This document shows positions 5,956 through 8,875 of a stretch of 8,875 nt of DNA, in pieces; within the stretch, counting starts at the first letter, position 1; each line of letters opens with the position of its first letter. The position numbers and the translations under genes were made by a program. This DNA comes from Acidimicrobiaceae bacterium. Its GTDB lineage: Bacteria; Actinomycetota; Acidimicrobiia; Acidimicrobiales; Palsa-688. Below the pieces are notes generated by a model, which was not told the origin of the DNA, ran no database searches, and saw nothing but the letters and a program-made list of their open reading frames with translations. The stretch covers positions 1 to 8,875 of the forward strand of contig WQVT01000066.1 of NCBI GenBank assembly GCA_009785715.1, in the 5' to 3' direction.

Positions 5956-7953
5956 ATGACCGATACCAGCGCCCCGATCTTCAGCGACCGCTACCAGCTG
6001 ATCCGGCATATCGCCCGGGGTGGGATGGCGCAGGTCTACCTCGCTCAGGACCTGTTGCTCGACCGGCCGGTGGCGCTGAAAGTGCTGTTCCCGGAGCTGT
6101 CGATCGACGAGAACTTCGTCCGGCGATTCCGGCGGGAAGCGCAGGCGGCTGCCAACCTGAGCCATCCCAACATTGTCTCCGTCTATGACTGGGGCCAGGG
6201 TGACCGGACGTACTTCATCGTCATGGAGTACGTCGACGGCCAGACACTTTCGGCCCTTATCCGCCAGGGCCCGATCGAGCCGACCCGGGCGGCGGCGATC
6301 GGTGCGGACGTCGCCGGAGCGCTCGAGTTCGCCCATCGGCACGGTGTCATCCACCGCGACGTCAAGCCGGCCAACGTCCTGATCGACCAGTCCGGGACGG
6401 TCAAGGTCACCGATTTCGGGATCGCCCGCTCCGCCGGGGTCTCCGAGGGCCTGACCCAGACCGGGTCGGTCATGGGCACCGCCACCTACTTCAGCCCCGA
6501 ACAGGCGCAGGGTCAGCCGGTGGACGCTCGCACCGACGTCTATTCACTCGGGATCGTCCTCTACGAGATGGTCGCCGGACACGCGCCATTCAGCGGGGAG
6601 AACCCGGTGTCGATCGCGTACAAGCACGTGCGGGAGGCGCCGGTTCCCCTCCGCCAGGTCAATCCGACCGTTCCGGCGGCGTATGAGGCGATCGTCGATC
6701 GGGCGATGGCCAAGTCGGTGGACGACCGCTATCAGACGACCGGGGAACTGCAGAAGGACCTGCAGCGCTTCCTGGCAGGGCAGCCCCTGGCGGCAGAGCC
6801 CGCCAACCGGGACCTCACCATGGCAGGCGCAGCCGTGGGCGCAGCAGCCGCCGCCACCCGGGTGGCGCCGCCAGAGGATCGAACGATGGTCGCGAGCCGC
6901 GAGCCGGCGGCCCCCTACACCGGGCCCGAGGAGCGACCACCCTCGAGACGGGCGCTCTGGATCGCACTCGCCGTGGCCGCCCTGGTCGTCGCCGGGGTCG
7001 TCGCCTATCTGCTCCTCCACGACACCGGCCCGAAGACGCTCACGGTGCCGAACGTCGCCGGCCAGCCCGTCGCGGCGGCCCAGTCCCAGCTGGCCCAGGA
7101 AGGCTTCACGAACGTCCACCAGAGCACCACACGGAGCGACACGGTGCCCAACGGAGAGGTGATCTCCACCGTGCCGGCGGGAGGAGCCCGGGCGAGGGCG
7201 AACGATCCGATCCAGTTGAACGTGAGCGGCGGACCGGTGCTGGTAGCCGTCCCCGACGTGACCGGCCAGGATCAGCAGGAAGCCACCGACAACCTCGAAC
7301 ACGCAGGCTTCAGGGTCACCGTGGCGACGGCCCACTCGAACACCGTCGCCCAGGGCCTGGTGATCCGCAGCAACCCCGCCCCCCACAGCCAGGAGGCGCA
7401 GGGCAGCGCGGTGCAGATCACCGTGTCGACCGGCCGGCGAACCGAGACCATCCCGACGCTCGTAGGCAAGTCGCCGACGGAAGCCGGCAGCGCGCTCGCC
7501 GAGCTCGGACTGACGACCCAGCAGGTCACCGAGTCCTCGAACACGGTGCCGAACGGCCAGGTGACCCGCACCTCCCCGCCGGCCGGGACCCGGGTGCCCG
7601 CCGGCTCGAGCGTGACCGTCTACGTGTCGACCGGCCCCGCCCAGGTGCGAGTGCCTTCCGTCATCGAAAACACGCAGGCGCAGGCGCAGAACGCCCTCTC
7701 CAACGCCGGGCTCACCCCGCAATTCTCCTTCACGAACGTGGGCGACCCGGCCCAGAACGGCCTGGTCCAGTCGACGAACCCGGCTGGCGGGACCATGGTG
7801 AACCAGGGCTCGACCGTGCAGGTCTTTATCGGGAGCTACACGCCACCCCCGACCACCGCCACGACCGTCCCGCCGACGACCGTCCCGCCGACCACCACCC
7901 CCACGACGACCCCGCCGACCACCGCCGCCAGGACCACGCCGCCGACCACCTGA
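5956..7953 (+). CDS. pknB: PknB: transmembrane Ser/Thr protein kinase with four PASTA repeats
   Basis: A 665-residue receptor kinase. The cytoplasmic kinase domain (about 13-272) has Gly-rich loop ARGGMAQVY, K42 (VALKV), E61, catalytic HRD D135, DFG D153 and GTATYFSPEQ. The activation loop carries T167-Q-T169, matching the TQT autophosphorylation site of M. tuberculosis PknB. A juxtamembrane linker leads to a membrane helix at 333-354. Outside are four PASTA repeats (about 361-427, 428-494, 496-562, 563-628), which bind muropeptides or lipid II, and a Thr/Pro tail (629-665). It should phosphorylate wall and division proteins and be opposed by PstP. ATG 5956 is chosen because the kinase domain begins 12 residues later, as in relatives, and -10-like elements precede it; GTG 5839 would add 39 residues with no recognisable domain. 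No pknA lies between pbpA and pknB, unlike Mycobacterium. Confidence 0.97.
   Translation: MTDTSAPIFSDRYQLIRHIARGGMAQVYLAQDLLLDRPVALKVLFPELSIDENFVRRFRREAQAAANLSHPNIVSVYDWGQGDRTYFIVMEYVDGQTLSALIRQGPIEPTRAAAIGADVAGALEFAHRHGVIHRDVKPANVLIDQSGTVKVTDFGIARSAGVSEGLTQTGSVMGTATYFSPEQAQGQPVDARTDVYSLGIVLYEMVAGHAPFSGENPVSIAYKHVREAPVPLRQVNPTVPAAYEAIVDRAMAKSVDDRYQTTGELQKDLQRFLAGQPLAAEPANRDLTMAGAAVGAAAAATRVAPPEDRTMVASREPAAPYTGPEERPPSRRALWIALAVAALVVAGVVAYLLLHDTGPKTLTVPNVAGQPVAAAQSQLAQEGFTNVHQSTTRSDTVPNGEVISTVPAGGARARANDPIQLNVSGGPVLVAVPDVTGQDQQEATDNLEHAGFRVTVATAHSNTVAQGLVIRSNPAPHSQEAQGSAVQITVSTGRRTETIPTLVGKSPTEAGSALAELGLTTQQVTESSNTVPNGQVTRTSPPAGTRVPAGSSVTVYVSTGPAQVRVPSVIENTQAQAQNALSNAGLTPQFSFTNVGDPAQNGLVQSTNPAGGTMVNQGSTVQVFIGSYTPPPTTATTVPPTTVPPTTTPTTTPPTTAARTTPPTT
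7861..7890 (+). repeat. Tandem 15-bp repeat in the pknB 3' end
   Basis: ACGACCGTCCCGCCG occurs twice head to tail (7861-7875 and 7876-7890), encoding the TTVPP repeat in the Thr/Pro tail of PknB. Degenerate copies follow up to the stop codon. Such a repeat can change length by slippage without affecting the kinase or PASTA domains. Confidence 0.85.
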
Positions 7954-7959
7954 GCTCAG
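7950..7959. other. 10-bp palindrome CTGAGCTCAG holding both convergent stop codons
   Basis: The pknB stop TGA (7951-7953) and the trpG stop, read as TCA on this strand (7956-7958), are separated by only GC and lie in a perfect palindrome. There is no loop or T-tract, so it is not an intrinsic terminator. No other terminator is visible between the genes, so transcripts probably run into the opposing gene or end by Rho. Confidence 0.8.
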
Positions 7960-8582
7960 AGCGAGCCGGCGGGCAGCTTCAGCGTGGGAACGGCGTCGAG
8001 CGCCTCAGGCTGGCCGCACGTGGCAAGCCAGTTGGCAATCATGCGGTGACCGCCCGTGGTGAGCACGGACTCGGGATGGAACTGGACCCCCTCCACGGCC
8101 AGATGGCGGTGCCGGATCCCCATGATCGTGCCGTCGTCGGCCGTAGCACTGATCTCCAGCGCCCCGGCGACGCTGTCGGGATCGACGGTCAGGGAGTGAT
8201 AGCGGGTAGCGGTGAACCGACGGGGCATCCCGGCGAACACCCCGCGACCGTCGTGGTCGATGGTCGAGGTCTTGCCGTGCATCACGGCGGTGCGGACCAC
8301 CCGGCCACCGAAGGCGGCACCTATGGCCTGGTGCCCCAGGCACACGCCGAGGACGGGCACCTTCCCGGCGAAGGCCGAAATCACGGCGGGGGTGATGCCG
8401 GCGTCCTCGGGTCTGCCCGGCCCGGGAGACAGCAGGATCCCATCGGGGGCAAGGTCCGCCAACGCTTCGATGCCGATCGCGTCATTGCGGTACACGATCG
8501 GCTCGGCTCCGAGCTCACCCAGGTACTGGACCAGGTTGTAGACGAACGAGTCGTAGTTGTCGACGACGACGATCCGGGCCAT
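7956..8582 (-). CDS. trpG: TrpG/PabA: glutamine amidotransferase subunit of anthranilate or aminodeoxychorismate synthase
   Basis: A 208-residue class I glutamine amidotransferase. It hydrolyses glutamine and passes ammonia to a TrpE or PabB partner acting on chorismate, for tryptophan or folate synthesis. The start IVVVDNYDSFVYNLVQYLG, the oxyanion loop LSPGPGRPEDAG, the nucleophile C81 in GVCLGHQ, the HGKTS stretch (102-106) and H169/E171 in FHPESVLT are all present. Length is normal for the family. No trpE or pabB is adjacent, so it may serve both pathways, as known for some bacteria; sequence alone does not decide between TrpG and PabA. The ATG at 8582 follows TAACCT by exactly 6 bases, fitting a leaderless mRNA. 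Convergence on pknB is the same arrangement as Rv0013/Rv0014c in M. tuberculosis. Confidence 0.94.
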   Translation of the reverse strand: MARIVVVDNYDSFVYNLVQYLGELGAEPIVYRNDAIGIEALADLAPDGILLSPGPGRPEDAGITPAVISAFAGKVPVLGVCLGHQAIGAAFGGRVVRTAVMHGKTSTIDHDGRGVFAGMPRRFTATRYHSLTVDPDSVAGALEISATADDGTIMGIRHRHLAVEGVQFHPESVLTTGGHRMIANWLATCGQPEALDAVPTLKLPAGSL

Positions 8583-8588
8583 CGGGTG

Positions 8589-8594
8589 AGGTTA
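8589..8594 (-). promoter_or_regulatory. -10 element (TAACCT) of trpG
   Basis: TAACCT on the minus strand matches TANNNT and ends 6 bases before the trpG ATG. That puts the transcription start exactly on the A of the ATG, the geometry of a leaderless gene. No Shine-Dalgarno sequence precedes the start. A -35 box is not evident. Confidence 0.6.
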
Positions 8595-8636
8595 CCGGCG
8601 AGGAGGACGCGAGTGCCGCGGGCCGTCACGGTCGCC

Positions 8637-8642
8637 TAATCT
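8637..8642 (+). promoter_or_regulatory. -10 element (TAATCT) of crgA
   Basis: TAATCT matches the -10 consensus well and ends 7 bases before the crgA GTG at 8650, giving a leaderless or one-base-leader transcript. It is back to back with the trpG -10 in a 67-base divergent gap (8583-8649). A -35 box is weak or absent. Confidence 0.6.
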
Positions 8643-8649
8643 GGCGGCC

Positions 8650-8875
8650 GTGGCACGGCGAACCAAAGACGCTCCCGGGCGCGTCACGCCCAAGAAGGGC
8701 GCCGCGCGATCCGAGGGCACCGGTCGGCCCGCCAGCGGGAGGTATACCGCCCCGGTCCCGGTCGACCTGCGGGAGAGCCCCCGCTGGGTGCCGATCCTGA
8801 TGCTCGCCTTCTTCGTCATCGGCGTGCTGGGCATCGTCCTGAACTACCTCGGCCTGCTCCCCGGTGGCGCGCACA
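8650..8875 (+). CDS. crgA: CrgA: cell division membrane protein, N-terminal part (runs off window)
   Basis: The first 75 codons are present; the 3' end is outside the window. A basic N-terminus (MARRTKDAPGRVTPKKGAA) leads to SGRYTAPVPVDLRESPRW and then a membrane segment VPILMLAFFVIGVLGIVLNY, followed by LGLLPGG. This is the layout of CrgA, a small actinobacterial protein with two membrane helices that interacts with FtsZ, FtsQ, FtsI and other division proteins and influences septum formation. The second helix should lie beyond the window. GTG 8650 is chosen because the -10 TAATCT is 7 bases upstream and the residues match the family N-terminus. It is divergent from trpG and on the pknB strand. 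In M. tuberculosis another gene (Rv0012) lies between trpG and crgA; here none does. Confidence 0.92.
   Translation, partial: MARRTKDAPGRVTPKKGAARSEGTGRPASGRYTAPVPVDLRESPRWVPILMLAFFVIGVLGIVLNYLGLLPGGAH

Noticed and set aside
6544..7722. Minus-strand open frame (392 codons) opposite pknB.
   Set aside because: It is a shadow of the kinase and PASTA coding sequence with no family resemblance.
7021..7830. Fourfold sequence similarity in the pknB 3' half as a DNA repeat array.
   Set aside because: The similarity is at protein level: four diverged PASTA domains, not a nucleotide repeat or CRISPR-like array.
1..8875. A new defence system, mobile element, prophage or CRISPR locus.
   Set aside because: No transposase, integrase, Cas-like gene, terminal repeats or regular short repeats were seen. 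All genes except the DUF1707 gene belong to known cell-wall, division, tRNA or amino-acid families in a conserved order.

Overview
The window is a high-GC chromosomal segment from an actinomycete (Actinomycetota). The gene order fhaA-fhaB-pstP-rodA-pbpA-pknB, followed by a convergent trpG and then crgA, is the conserved cell-envelope and division block known from Mycobacterium and Streptomyces. GTG starts, 1-4 base gene overlaps, leaderless-type promoters and Thr/Pro-rich extracellular tails all fit. A lineage outside the well-studied genera, perhaps Acidimicrobiia, is my guess from the short FhaA, the missing pknA and the tail composition; the sequence does not prove it.

Layout. Bases 1-135 hold the 5' end of a minus-strand DUF1707 gene. 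Bases 216-299 hold a minus-strand tRNA-Leu(CAG). From 448 to 5820 runs a tight plus-strand operon: fhaA, fhaB, pstP, rodA and pbpA, with gaps or overlaps of -4 to +6 bases. After 135 bases comes pknB (5956-7953), a membrane Ser/Thr kinase with four PASTA repeats. trpG (8582-7956, minus) converges on pknB, and the two stop codons lie in one palindrome. crgA starts at 8650 on the plus strand, diverges from trpG and runs off the window.

How the genes work together. RodA (glycan polymerase) and PbpA (transpeptidase) form a peptidoglycan synthase pair. PknB senses cell-wall ligands through its PASTA repeats and phosphorylates wall and division proteins. PstP reverses this. FhaA and FhaB read phosphothreonine marks through their FHA domains. 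CrgA is a small membrane protein of the division machinery. TrpG is a metabolic neighbour (anthranilate or aminodeoxychorismate synthase glutaminase).

No mobile element, CRISPR array or clearly new system is visible. The points of interest are details of this known locus: leaderless promoters, absence of pknA, a possible small ORF or alternative start between pbpA and pknB, fhaA and fhaB sharing one frame across a single TGA, an inverted repeat at the operon promoter, and matching Thr/Pro tails on PstP, PbpA and PknB.
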